DNA of 64,000 bases, from positions 1 through 64,000 of the forward strand of contig NZ_BARG01000018.1 of NCBI RefSeq assembly GCF_000376565.1, read 5' to 3'. The stretch comes from Streptomyces hokutonensis. GTDB taxonomy: Bacteria; Actinomycetota; Actinomycetes; Streptomycetales; Streptomycetaceae. The translations under genes were made by a program, and so were the position numbers. Positions 52,532-63,995 of the stretch are shown piece by piece. The notes beneath the pieces were generated by a model, which saw nothing but the letters and a program-made list of their open reading frames with translations, was not told the DNA's origin and ran no database searches. The stretch's first letter is position 1, and every line of letters begins with the position of its first letter.

Positions 52532-54449
52532 GTCGCGCCGAGTACGTCCAGGGGCGGGCGTCGGCCGACGGCGTCCGCCCTGTCGTCGCGACCCGGAGAA
52601 CCGCTCGCGCCACCGCGTCCGCGTCCGACAGCGTGACCGAGTCCACGCCGGGGCGGGCGCCCGCCGCGGTCACCCAGTGCACGCCCTCCGTGGGCACCCC
52701 GAACGCGAACCGCCGTGCGTGGGCCCGTCCCTGACGATCTATCAGACGGTACGGGCGCGCCGTCACGTCCAGCCCGCCCGTCTCGTAGCCGTCCACGGTG
52801 TGCGGCCGGCACCCGCCCGTCTTCAGCAGCCGGCCGAGCAGCGGGTCGGCGGTGCGGCGCAGGTCCGGTTCGGGGAGGCGTGCTTCTACGAGCGTGGTCA
52901 CCCGCACCGCCGAGCCCGGTATCGCCGGCGAGCGGGCCACCCAGGCGCCGTCCGCCTCCCGCACCTCCAGCCGCGGCCCGAGCACCTCCACCACGCCCGC
53001 CGCCATCAGCGCGGCCAGCTCCTCGATACGGCGCCGGGGCGGGCCGATGGACAGGAACGCGTTGAGCGGGGTGTACCAGCGGTCCAGGTGGTCGCGGCGC
53101 GAGTCGCCCGCGAGGCCGCGGTGGTCGACGACCAGCCGGAGTTCGTTGCGCAGATCGCGCAGCACGTCCAGGGCGGCCTTGAGCGGGCCGTCCACATTGC
53201 CGAGCGCGGCCTGCCCGGCGTCCTCGCGCAGATACGCCAGCAGCCAGTCCCGCCAGGCCGCCGGGTCGGCGAGAGCGCGGTCCGGGTACGGGCGGGACAG
53301 CCGGTCCCAGCTCCAGCGTTCGGCGGCCGGGATCCCGAACTCGTCGAGTATCAGCGCCTCTTGGGGGTCGCGGTGCGGGACGGCGAGGAAGCACTCGGTG
53401 AACTCCGGGCGCCGGGACGGGCGTAGCAGAGTGGTGTAGTAGACCGTCTCCACCTCCTTCGCCACCAACGGCCATATCTCCGTGCGGAATTCGGGGGCCT
53501 CGCCGGAGTCGGCGCGTTTGCGGAAGGCGGCTGTGGCCTCCGGGGTGAGGACGAGCGGCGTGTGGCGGCCGTGCGGGCCCTTCGCGTTGTCGCCGCGGGC
53601 CTGGTACGGGATGCCTCGGCGTGAACCGGCGTACAGGCGGGGCTCGTTGCCGGAGGGGAGATAGCGGAGCGAGCCGTCCCCGGCGCGGACGAAACGGCCG
53701 CCCCGGCCCGTCGTCAACAGGGCCGTGTGGTCGAAGAAGTTGAGGCCGAGGCCGCGCAACAGCACTGGTTCGCCCGGCTGTACGGCGGACAGGTCGGCGT
53801 CGGCCGGGTTGGCGGGCGGGAGGTGGCGCAGGCCGTGGTGGCAGGCGTAGGCGGCGAGGCGTCGTTGGGCCGGGTCGCCGAGCGTCGGGAGGTGGCCCTG
53901 GGCCAGGACCACGGCCGAAAGGGCGGACAGGGTACGGCCGTTGTCGAGGGTGAGGGACTGGTGGCCGTCGGGTGTGTCGTCGAGCCGTACCGCGCTCGCC
54001 CGGTGTGTCGCGACCTCGACGGAGTCCGGCGCCTCGCGGACCGTGCGGGCGAACACCCACTCCAGATAGCGACCGTAGTGGGCGCGGGTGGGGTAGTCGT
54101 CGGGGCCGAGTTCGGCGGGCGCCCACTCGTGCAGGCTCGGGCCGGGGCGGATCGGGCCCGAGCAGTCGACGCTGTCGTCGGTGAAGAGGGTGACCTGGGA
54201 GGCCACGGTGTTCATCAGCAGCTCGGGAGACTGCGTGGAGCGCCAGACGCGGCCCGGGCCCGGGGGCGCGGGGTCGACGACGTGGACGGTGAGCCGGGCG
54301 CCGGGCGGGAGGAGTTCGGGAGCCGAGGCGCAGAGGCGTTCCAGGACGCTGGTGCCGCGCGGACCGGCGCCGACCACGGCGACGGAGACGGATGCCGGTT
54401 CGTCGTCGGACGCGTTCACTGCGGACAAAGACGCGTTGACTGCGGACAA
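52503..54449 (-). CDS. FAD/NAD(P)-binding protein, HI0933/NAD_binding_9 type
   Basis: A 648-residue protein that opens with the dinucleotide-binding motif VAVVGAGPRGTSVLERL. Typical NAD_binding_9 features follow: ELLMNTVASQVTLF, LSALSAVVLAQGH and LLRGLGLNFFDHTALLT. This family is rich in hypothetical proteins annotated as hydroxyacylglutathione-hydrolase-like or oxidoreductases; the substrate is unknown. Its N-terminus is repeated: SAVNASLSAVNAS is encoded by a 21-bp tandem duplication (54409-54450). I chose the TTG at 54449, preceded by GGGAG; a GTG at 54419 is possible. Confidence 0.82.
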   Translation of the reverse strand: MSAVNASLSAVNASDDEPASVSVAVVGAGPRGTSVLERLCASAPELLPPGARLTVHVVDPAPPGPGRVWRSTQSPELLMNTVASQVTLFTDDSVDCSGPIRPGPSLHEWAPAELGPDDYPTRAHYGRYLEWVFARTVREAPDSVEVATHRASAVRLDDTPDGHQSLTLDNGRTLSALSAVVLAQGHLPTLGDPAQRRLAAYACHHGLRHLPPANPADADLSAVQPGEPVLLRGLGLNFFDHTALLTTGRGGRFVRAGDGSLRYLPSGNEPRLYAGSRRGIPYQARGDNAKGPHGRHTPLVLTPEATAAFRKRADSGEAPEFRTEIWPLVAKEVETVYYTTLLRPSRRPEFTECFLAVPHRDPQEALILDEFGIPAAERWSWDRLSRPYPDRALADPAAWRDWLLAYLREDAGQAALGNVDGPLKAALDVLRDLRNELRLVVDHRGLAGDSRRDHLDRWYTPLNAFLSIGPPRRRIEELAALMAAGVVEVLGPRLEVREADGAWVARSPAIPGSAVRVTTLVEARLPEPDLRRTADPLLGRLLKTGGCRPHTVDGYETGGLDVTARPYRLIDRQGRAHARRFAFGVPTEGVHWVTAAGARPGVDSVTLSDADAVARAVLRVATTGRTPSADARPWTYSARLREPSRTAR

Positions 54450-54535
54450 AGGGGGGACTCCCGGGCGTGTGGGGCGCAATGGAGCGGACCGCCCACCGGA
54501 AGCGGACGGTCCGCCTCATCATGCCCTCAGCGACG

Positions 54536-56164
<1,629 letters not shown>

Positions 56165-56246
56165 GGGTGATCACTCTCCTCCGTCGCCCCGTACGGTACG
56201 GAACGACGGAGGTCAGCGACTAGGTCTCCGGGCTGTCGAAAGAGGA

Positions 56247-56891
56247 TCAGCAGCCGCTGAGGACCGAGGTCAGCTTGGCCTTCTCGGCGGTGTCGACCGA
56301 GAGGTCGTAGTAGTACTTCACCTGGACCCAGGCACGGACGTACGTGCAGGCGTACGAGGTGAGCGGGGGCATCCACTCGGCCGGGTCCTGATCGCTCTTG
56401 GACTGGTTGACGTTGTCCGTGACGGCGATCAGCTGCGGCCGGGTGATGTCGTTGGCGAAGGCCTGGCGCTGGGCGGTGGTCCAGTTGCGGGCGCCGGAGT
56501 CCCAGGCCTCGGCGAGCGGGACGAGGTGGTCGATGTCCAGGTCGGAGGCGGCGGTCCAGGTGGCGCCGTCGTAGACCGAGTACCAGCTGCCGCTGGTCGC
56601 GGTGCAGGCGGAGTTGGTGACGACGTTCGTACCGTCCCGCTTGAGGATGTACTCACGGGTGTTGCAGGTGCCGCTGATCGTGATCCAGGTGGGGAACAGG
56701 TCACGGTCGTAGCCGGTCCGGACCTCGGTCGCGACGGTCAGTGAGGCGAGGTAGGTGCGGGCGGTGGCGGCGCTGACGGGGGTGGGGAGGGCGGCGGAGG
56801 CGGTCGGGCCGTTGAAAAGCGCGACGGAGGCTATGAATCCGGTAAGAGCCGCGAGTATGCTCAGCCGTCGACGCGCGTAGAACTTCGGCAT
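56247..56891 (-). CDS. Secreted HNH endonuclease (GmrSD/DUF1524 type)
   Basis: A 214-residue exported protein. The signal peptide is MPKFYARRRLSILAALTGF... ending SASAAL. The nuclease domain has the HNH core DIDHLVPLAEAWDSGA (about 128), NDITRPQLIAVTDNVNQSKSDQDPAEW (about 150-180) and the final PPLTSYACTYVRAW. This is the widespread secreted HNH protein of streptomycetes, thought to digest extracellular DNA. Cys pairs (TCNTRE and SACTAT; YAC and SGC) suggest disulfides. The ATG follows GGGAG. Confidence 0.9.
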   Translation of the reverse strand: MPKFYARRRLSILAALTGFIASVALFNGPTASAALPTPVSAATARTYLASLTVATEVRTGYDRDLFPTWITISGTCNTREYILKRDGTNVVTNSACTATSGSWYSVYDGATWTAASDLDIDHLVPLAEAWDSGARNWTTAQRQAFANDITRPQLIAVTDNVNQSKSDQDPAEWMPPLTSYACTYVRAWVQVKYYYDLSVDTAEKAKLTSVLSGC

Positions 56892-57040
56892 ACGAACTCC
56901 CTTGTGGTGTGGGGGTGTTGGAGTCGAGCGAAGGAATGCTTGCGGTGCCGTGTTGCGGCCGGGTGTGCGTTTGGTAAGAAGTTAGTGACGCGAGCATGAC
57001 AAGGCAATGCTTTGGCGGTCGCGTACTATGAATGGCGCAG

Positions 57041-57182
57041 AAGGGGAGTAGCTCTTCGCCGGACCGTCGACATACTGCTCAGCTCGTCTGAGCCGGCGCC
57101 CGGAGGACGATCTCTTGCAGGTCGGCCAGCGAGACCTTCGGCAAGCAGTGCACCGTTTTCCTGTGTGCTGCCATGCCGAGGT
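57041..57182 (+). promoter_or_regulatory. yybP-ykoY-type manganese riboswitch
   Basis: Conserved elements appear in order: AAGGGGAGTAGC (57041-57052), CGTCGACATACTG (about 57065-57077), and GAGACCTTCGG (57131-57141). A long hairpin (57134-57182, pairing GGCA/TGCC and GCAG/CTGC) overlaps the last element and can act as expression platform. A second hairpin, TCGGT-GGGGC/GCCCC-ACCGA, lies at 57206-57227 just before the GAGGAA site. A -10-like TACTAT is at 57024-57029. The downstream gene is a Mn-transporter-type family member. Confidence 0.75.
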
Positions 57183-57237
57183 GTCCGTGGACAGCAGTAA
57201 CACTCTCGGTGGGGCAGCCCCGACCGATTGAGGAACC

Positions 57238-57819
57238 TTGATCAGCATCACCGTCACGGCGCTCGTCTTCGGCGTCGTCTTTCTCGCCGAACTCCCCGAC
57301 AAGACCGCGCTCGCCGGACTCGTCCTCGGCACCCGCTACCGCGCCTCGTACGTCTTCGCCGGCGTCGCCGCCGCGTTCCTGCTGCACGTCGTGCTCGCGG
57401 TGGCGGCGGGGAGCGTGCTGACGCTGCTGCCGCAGCAGATCGTGCACGCGGTCACCGGTGTGCTCTTCCTGGGCGGGGCCGCGGTGCTTCTCTTCAAGAA
57501 GGGGGATGACGAGGAGGAGGTCCGGGCGCCCAAGGACCAGTCCTTCTGGAAGGTCTCCGGCGCCGGGTTCATGCTCATCCTGGTCGCCGAGTTCGGTGAC
57601 CTGACCCAGATCATGACGGCCAACCTCGCGGCCCGCTACGACGACCCGTTCTCCGTCGGTCTCGGCGCGGTGCTCGCGCTGTGGGCGGTCGCCGGGCTCG
57701 GCATCGTGGGCGGAAAGGCGCTGATGAAGCGGGTGCCGCTGGAGTTGATCACACGGATCGCTGCGGTGCTCATGCTGGCGCTGGGGGCGTGGAGTCTGTG
57801 GGAGGCCGTGGCGGGCTGA
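57238..57819 (+). CDS. TMEM165/GDT1 (UPF0016) family cation transporter
   Basis: A 193-residue membrane protein with six predicted spans in two halves. Each half has the E-x-x-D-x-(T/S) signature: AELPDKTALAGLVLG (about residue 17) and AEFGDLTQIMTANLA (about 117). Family members move Mn2+ or Ca2+ against H+, and bacterial relatives export manganese. A short charged loop (KKGDDEEEVRAPKDQ) joins the halves. TTG start follows GAGGAAC. The riboswitch-like leader fits manganese-induced expression. Confidence 0.93.
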   Translation: MISITVTALVFGVVFLAELPDKTALAGLVLGTRYRASYVFAGVAAAFLLHVVLAVAAGSVLTLLPQQIVHAVTGVLFLGGAAVLLFKKGDDEEEVRAPKDQSFWKVSGAGFMLILVAEFGDLTQIMTANLAARYDDPFSVGLGAVLALWAVAGLGIVGGKALMKRVPLELITRIAAVLMLALGAWSLWEAVAG

Positions 57820-58006
57820 GCCCGCGTGCGAGCTGAACGGTGAGTGAACTGTTTCCGGGGATGGTGGCGCGATGCCGGTCCGGTTTTGTACCGTAGAGAA
57901 ACAAAGTGGCTCCCGTCCGTTTTCCCTGACCGGCGGACGGGGCCGCCTTGTCCCTCCGGGGGCCGGCTTGTACCCCCTGATCCGTTCCGTTCCTTGGAGC
58001 CTGCCG

Positions 58007-58663
58007 ATGACGGCCACCACCGTGCTCACCGCCCGCGCCCTCCTGCTGGACATGGACGGCACCCTCGTCGACTCGCACGCCGTCGTCGAGCGGATCTGGC
58101 GGCGCTGGTCCGAGCGGCACGGGCTGAACGCGGACGAGGTCATGAAGGTCGTGCACGGCCGGCAGGGCCACGCCTCCATGGCACTGCTGCTGCCCAACCG
58201 GCCCATGGAGCAGAACCACGCCGAGAACGCCCGCATGCTCGCCGAGGAGACCGCCGACGTCGAGGGCGTCGTCCCGATCCCGGGCGCACCCGAGTTCCTG
58301 GCCTCGCTGCGCGGGCTCCCGCACGCGCTGGTGACATCGGCCGACGTCGCGCTCTCCACGGCCCGGATGGGCGCGGCCGGGCTGGAACTGCCCGACGTCC
58401 GGATCACCGCGGAATCCGTCGGCGCCAGCAAGCCCGACCCCGAGGGCTTCCTCAAGGGCGCCGCCGAACTGGGCATCGCGCCCGCCGACTGCGTCGTCTT
58501 CGAGGACTCCGGGGCGGGGATCGCGGCGGGGCGCGCCGCCGGGATGCGCGTGGTGGGGGTCGGGCCGCAGGCCGCGTATCACCGGCCGGATGTGCTGGTG
58601 CGGGATCTGCGTGCGGTGCGGGTGGAGGGTGTGGGCGGGGAGATTCGGTTGTCCGTGGGGTAG
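58007..58663 (+). CDS. HAD-IA sugar phosphatase
   Basis: This 218-residue HAD-IA phosphatase has all four motifs: ALLLDMDGTLVDS (about 14), LVTSAD (about 107), ASKPDPEGF (about 144) and VVFEDSGAGIAAGRAAGM (about 165-182), plus an alpha-helical cap with RQGHASMALLLP. It resembles YfbT/GPP-type sugar-phosphate phosphatases. The ATG follows TTGGAG. The promoter lies in the 187-nt gap after the transporter; possibly near TTTTGTACCGTAG (about 57885). Confidence 0.9.
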   Translation: MTATTVLTARALLLDMDGTLVDSHAVVERIWRRWSERHGLNADEVMKVVHGRQGHASMALLLPNRPMEQNHAENARMLAEETADVEGVVPIPGAPEFLASLRGLPHALVTSADVALSTARMGAAGLELPDVRITAESVGASKPDPEGFLKGAAELGIAPADCVVFEDSGAGIAAGRAAGMRVVGVGPQAAYHRPDVLVRDLRAVRVEGVGGEIRLSVG

Positions 58664-58697
58664 GGGCCCATGGGCATAGGGGCTCATGGGTGCTGTG

Positions 58698-59675
58698 TTA
58701 CGGCTCTGTCGTCTCCGACTCCAGCTTTGCCCGTGTCGCCGCCCCGTACACCCCGAGCGTGTCGGACTGGATGCCGCGTGCCAGCTGGTAGGTGCGTACC
58801 GAGGCCTGCACCTGCTTGTCGAAGACGCCGTTGTCGGGGCCGGTGTAGAGGTTCAACTGCGTCAGCCTGAGCTGGAGTTCGGTGACCTCGGGGCCCTCGT
58901 CGCCGCGTTGCAGGACCGGCGCGGTGCTGCTGCCGCCCTGGCGGTCCGTGGCGGACGCGCCGCCCGACGCCGTGGCGCTGGTCGTCGGGGTCGGGCTGGC
59001 GGCCGCGGACCGTGACGCCGTGGCGGACGGGCTGCTCGACGTCGACGCTGACGGGCTCGCGCTGAGCGTCGGGGACGGGGACGCCGACGTCGGCTGTACG
59101 GACGTGGAGGCGCTCGTGGACGGTGTCGCCGGTTCCGCGCTCTCCGACGCGGTCGGGACGCTCCCCCGTACGTCCTGGGGTGCCGCGTCGTCCCGCGACG
59201 GCGGCTCGTACGAGAACATGCCGCTCGCGAAACCGGCCGCCGCGACCACTGCTACGACGGCTCCGGTGGAGGCGAGGAGGACGGTGCGGCGCCGGCGTCG
59301 GCGGGGGCGGCTGTCGTCGGCGAGCTGTTCCGGGATGTCCTCGCCGCCCTCGAACAGGCTCAGGTCGTTCATGCCCGCGGCCGTCGGTGGCACGGCGCGC
59401 AGTGGCATCGTCTGCTCGACCGCCGGCAGTTGTTGCGTCTCGCCCTCGGGCGGCGCCGGGGTCCCGGGTGCGGGCCGCTGCTCCTGCGGGGTGGCGTCCA
59501 GTTCCACATACGGTCTGATCCGCAGCGGGTCGAAGTCCTCCGCCGCTGCCGCCTCCGCCGTGCGCGCGTCGCGCAGCGCGTCGGACGCCCGCTGGGTGCA
59601 GGTGCAGGACGGGGAGCCGTCGGCTGCCCGCGGCGCCCCGCACTGCGGGCATATGTGGCCCTTCGCCTCGTTCAC
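58698..59675 (-). CDS. Zinc-ribbon membrane protein with peptidoglycan-binding domain
   Basis: This 325-residue protein starts with a cytoplasmic zinc ribbon (CPQCG and CTC, residues 10-27), then a linker, a basic cluster RPRRRRRR, one membrane span (about 132-150), a Ser/Thr/Pro-rich extracytoplasmic stalk of about 100 residues, and a PG_binding_1 domain (about 258-320; RGDEGPEVTELQLRL and YGAATRAKLE). It would tie the membrane to peptidoglycan. GTG 59675 follows GAGGG. Its upstream gap with the MFS pump contains two 28-bp tandem repeats. Confidence 0.87.
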   Translation of the reverse strand: MNEAKGHICPQCGAPRAADGSPSCTCTQRASDALRDARTAEAAAAEDFDPLRIRPYVELDATPQEQRPAPGTPAPPEGETQQLPAVEQTMPLRAVPPTAAGMNDLSLFEGGEDIPEQLADDSRPRRRRRRTVLLASTGAVVAVVAAAGFASGMFSYEPPSRDDAAPQDVRGSVPTASESAEPATPSTSASTSVQPTSASPSPTLSASPSASTSSSPSATASRSAAASPTPTTSATASGGASATDRQGGSSTAPVLQRGDEGPEVTELQLRLTQLNLYTGPDNGVFDKQVQASVRTYQLARGIQSDTLGVYGAATRAKLESETTEP

Positions 59676-59782
59676 GTGTTCGTCCCTCCCCGTCAGAACT
59701 CCCGAGGTTATGCGGATCTCCTTCACGCCGTCTCCTCCGACCCCCGGAATGACGGCTTCCATTCGGACTCGACAGGCCGTAA

Positions 59783-59838
59783 CGGGACACACCGATCACC
59801 ATGGGTGTGTCGGGACACACCGATCGCCATGGATGTGT
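59783..59838. repeat. Two tandem 28-bp repeats in the MFS promoter region
   Basis: Units 59783-59810 and 59811-59838 differ at two positions. Each begins CGGGACACACCGATC and contains the inverted arms ACACACC/GGTGTGT (the second unit imperfectly). They lie 24-79 nt before the MFS start, as adjacent operators would. Confidence 0.75.
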
Positions 59839-59840
59839 AA

Positions 59841-61943
<2,103 letters not shown>

Positions 61944-61988
61944 GGTCCTTGAGGGGGCGGTGTTGGGTAGGCGCCGTGCGCGCGCACC

Positions 61989-62148
61989 TCTTTTGGTTCG
62001 GTCGCCTTCGGGGCGCCTGAAGCCGGTGTCGAGAGCCCCACCGTGCTCGGCGCTGCGCGCCTCCGCGCGCTGGGGCTCTCGACACCGGCGCGCCCCTACG
62101 GCTCCCTCTCGGCCGGTGGCGTGGGGACAGAACAAGTGGGTGGGCCCT
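61989..62148. repeat. Dispersed repeat family B, copy 2, with inserted hairpin
   Basis: Blocks 61989-62028 and 62113-62148 match copy 1 (16954-17023). Between them is an insert including CCGGTGTCGAGAGCCCC (62023-62039) and its perfect complement GGGGCTCTCGACACCGG (62072-62088), a 17-bp stem. Lies between convergent MFS and GNAT genes. Confidence 0.8.
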
Positions 62149-62648
62149 CACTGTTGGTTGAGGAGGGCTTTGCGGAACCAGTGTTCTGCGTAGGGGTCGT
62201 TGTTGTGGCGGGCGGTTTCCGTGTAGCCGAGGTGGGTGTAGAGGGTTCGGGCCTCGATGAGGTCGTGGCGGGTGTCGAGGATGATGGTGTTGGCTCCGAG
62301 GTTGCGGGCTGCTTCCTCTGCTGCCACCACGAGTTTTGCGGCGCCGCCCTGGCCGCGCATGCCCTTGTGGAGGAAGACCCTCTTCAGCTCGGCGGTCGTG
62401 GGGGAGAGGAGTCGTACGCCCGCGGTGCCGGCTGGTTCGCCCTTGTAGCGCGCCACCAGCAACTGGCCGTTGGGTGGGGTGAGTTCGGCGCCGGTGACGG
62501 CGGCGATCTCGCGCTCCAGCTCCGCCGGGTCCGTGCGCCGGTTCTCGTGGAGCAGGTACCAGCGGTCGCTGACCTCCGTGTAGTACGCCCGCCAGAGTGC
62601 GGCGGCCACGGGGGAGTCGTAGGGTTCCGGGGCGATCGTCCAGGGCAT
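62148..62648 (-). CDS. GNAT-family N-acetyltransferase
   Basis: A 166-residue acetyltransferase. Motif A (acetyl-CoA loop) is ELKRVFLHKGMRGQGGAAKLVVAAEE (RxxGxG/A form at about residue 95), followed by ANTIILDTRHDLIEARTLYTHLGY, the standard ending with Tyr. Substrate unknown. The ATG at 62648 lies in a gap that also holds the direct repeats before the divergent WYL regulator. Confidence 0.88.
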   Translation of the reverse strand: MPWTIAPEPYDSPVAAALWRAYYTEVSDRWYLLHENRRTDPAELEREIAAVTGAELTPPNGQLLVARYKGEPAGTAGVRLLSPTTAELKRVFLHKGMRGQGGAAKLVVAAEEAARNLGANTIILDTRHDLIEARTLYTHLGYTETARHNNDPYAEHWFRKALLNQQ

Positions 62649-62677
62649 GGGGCATTGTCACGAAGCCGCCCGTGGGC

Positions 62678-62706
62678 CACGCAAGTGAATTGGCACGCAA
62701 GTGAAT
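62678..62706. promoter_or_regulatory. Direct-repeat site CACGCAAGTGAAT x2
   Basis: Two identical 13-bp copies (62678-62690 and 62694-62706) with a 16-bp period lie between the divergent GNAT and WYL-regulator genes, 42 nt before the latter. Their spacing (one and a half helical turns) suits a regulator site. The regulator is not known. Confidence 0.5.
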
Positions 62707-62747
62707 ATGGGTGACCCGGGTGCCGTGCCTTGCGGAGACTGGGTGTT

Positions 62748-63467
62748 ATGAACCGCACCGATCGGCTGTACGCCCTGGTGGAGGAGTTGCGGGCCGCCTC
62801 GCCCCGGCCGCGCAGCGCCCGTATGCTCGCCGCGCGCTTCGAGGTCAGCGTGCGGACCGTCGAGCGGGACCTCGCGGCGTTGCAGCAGTCGGGCGTGCCG
62901 GTGTACGCCGTGCCGGGGCGCAGCGGCGGGTACGTGCTGGACCGGCGGCGGACCCTGCCGCCGCTGACGATCACGCCGGCCGAGGCTACGGCGCTGGCGG
63001 TCGGGCTGAACGCGCTCGCGGGGACGCCGTTCGCCGCCGACGCGCGCAGTGCGCTGCACAAGGTGCTCGCGGTGATGCCGGAGCGGGAGCGGGCCGCCGC
63101 CGCCGAGATGGCGGGGCGGGTGCAACTGCTTGTGCCGGCGGCCGGGGCGGCGCGGTCCGCCGAGCCTGTCGTACCGGCCGTGCTGCGCGAGGCGTTGACC
63201 GCCGGGCGGGTGCTGCGGCTCGAGTACGGCGACAGGGAGGGGGCCCTCACCAGTCGTGAGGTGGAACCGGTCGCCTTTCTCGGGGGTGACGAGCACTGGT
63301 ATCTGGCGGGGTGGTGCCGGCTGCGGCAGGCGCCTCGCGGGTTTCGGCTGGATCGGATCCGGGCGGTCGAGGCGCTCGACGAGCGGGTTCCGGCGCGTCA
63401 TGTCGATCTGTCCGAACTGGACACGCTGGGCTCGGACTTGGTGCCCCTGGCCGAGTTCGGGGTGTGA
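62748..63467 (+). CDS. YafY-type WYL-domain transcriptional regulator
   Basis: A 239-residue regulator. HTH_11 winged helix at about residues 3-58 (ARMLAARFEVSVRTVERDLAALQQSG), then the WYL domain (about 140-215; GDEHWYLAGWCRLRQAPRGFRLDRIRAVE; the name-giving WYL is visible). WYL proteins bind nucleotide or other ligands and control stress or defence genes. The next gene, an NTF2-like protein, starts 49 nt downstream and is probably its partner. Confidence 0.92.
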   Translation: MNRTDRLYALVEELRAASPRPRSARMLAARFEVSVRTVERDLAALQQSGVPVYAVPGRSGGYVLDRRRTLPPLTITPAEATALAVGLNALAGTPFAADARSALHKVLAVMPERERAAAAEMAGRVQLLVPAAGAARSAEPVVPAVLREALTAGRVLRLEYGDREGALTSREVEPVAFLGGDEHWYLAGWCRLRQAPRGFRLDRIRAVEALDERVPARHVDLSELDTLGSDLVPLAEFGV

Positions 63468-63516
63468 CGGCAATCACCGACAGGGGGGTGTCGCCGACGG
63501 GGGACAGGGTGGCCGT

Positions 63517-63906
63517 ATGACCACAGACACAAGCACTGTCATCGGCCTCTTCGAACGCTGGACCGCCCTGTGGAACGGCGACTTCAGCCAGCCGGAGAGC
63601 TTCCTCGCCCCCGATTTTCGTATCCGTTTCGGCAGCCTTCCGGAAGGGGCGCCGGACACCGATGCGCTGCGCGGTCCCTCGGGCATCGTCGAACTCATCG
63701 CCCGGCATCGTGCCGAGAGTCCCGGACGCCGGTACGCCGTCGAGGGCGTACCGGTTGTCGACGGAGGGCTGGGGCGGGTCGCCTCGTGTTGGTACGTCAC
63801 GCGTGCCGACGGCTCGCAGAAGAGCGGGATCGATCTCCTGGAGGTCGTGGACGGGCGGATCGCGTCCGTGTGGTCCGTGACCGGGGTGCGCCGGTTCGCC
63901 GCGTGA
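63517..63906 (+). CDS. NTF2/SnoaL-like protein
   Basis: A 129-residue NTF2-fold protein: LFERWTALWNGDFSQPESFLAPDFRIRFGSLP, then GIVELIARHRAESPGRRYAV and the strands VASCWYVTRADGSQKSGIDLLEVVDGRIASVWSV. It may be an enzyme or ligand-binding protein regulated by the WYL gene. ATG at 63517; start of the frame upstream is in the WYL gene and not used. Confidence 0.82.
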   Translation: MTTDTSTVIGLFERWTALWNGDFSQPESFLAPDFRIRFGSLPEGAPDTDALRGPSGIVELIARHRAESPGRRYAVEGVPVVDGGLGRVASCWYVTRADGSQKSGIDLLEVVDGRIASVWSVTGVRRFAA

Positions 63907-63923
63907 CGGCGGCCGTTTGAAGG

Positions 63924-63995
63924 GTGCCTTCCGGGCAACCCGGTACAGGAACCGACCGACTACGAGAGCCGGTTGGCCAAGAATCCGGAAGGCAC
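63924..63995. repeat. 11-bp inverted repeat at the right edge
   Basis: GTGCCTTCCGG (63924-63934) and CCGGAAGGCAC (63985-63995) are perfect complements 50 nt apart, close after the NTF2-like gene. Could be a terminator with internal structure, or the promoter region of the next gene outside the window. Confidence 0.5.

Noticed and set aside
52075..54522. 815-codon open frame over the FAD protein and SOD genes
   Set aside because: It overlaps two well-supported genes in another frame and is Arg/Pro-rich without motifs.
59783..59838. Possible CRISPR array from the two 28-bp repeats
   Set aside because: The units are directly abutting without spacers, only two are present, and no cas genes are nearby.
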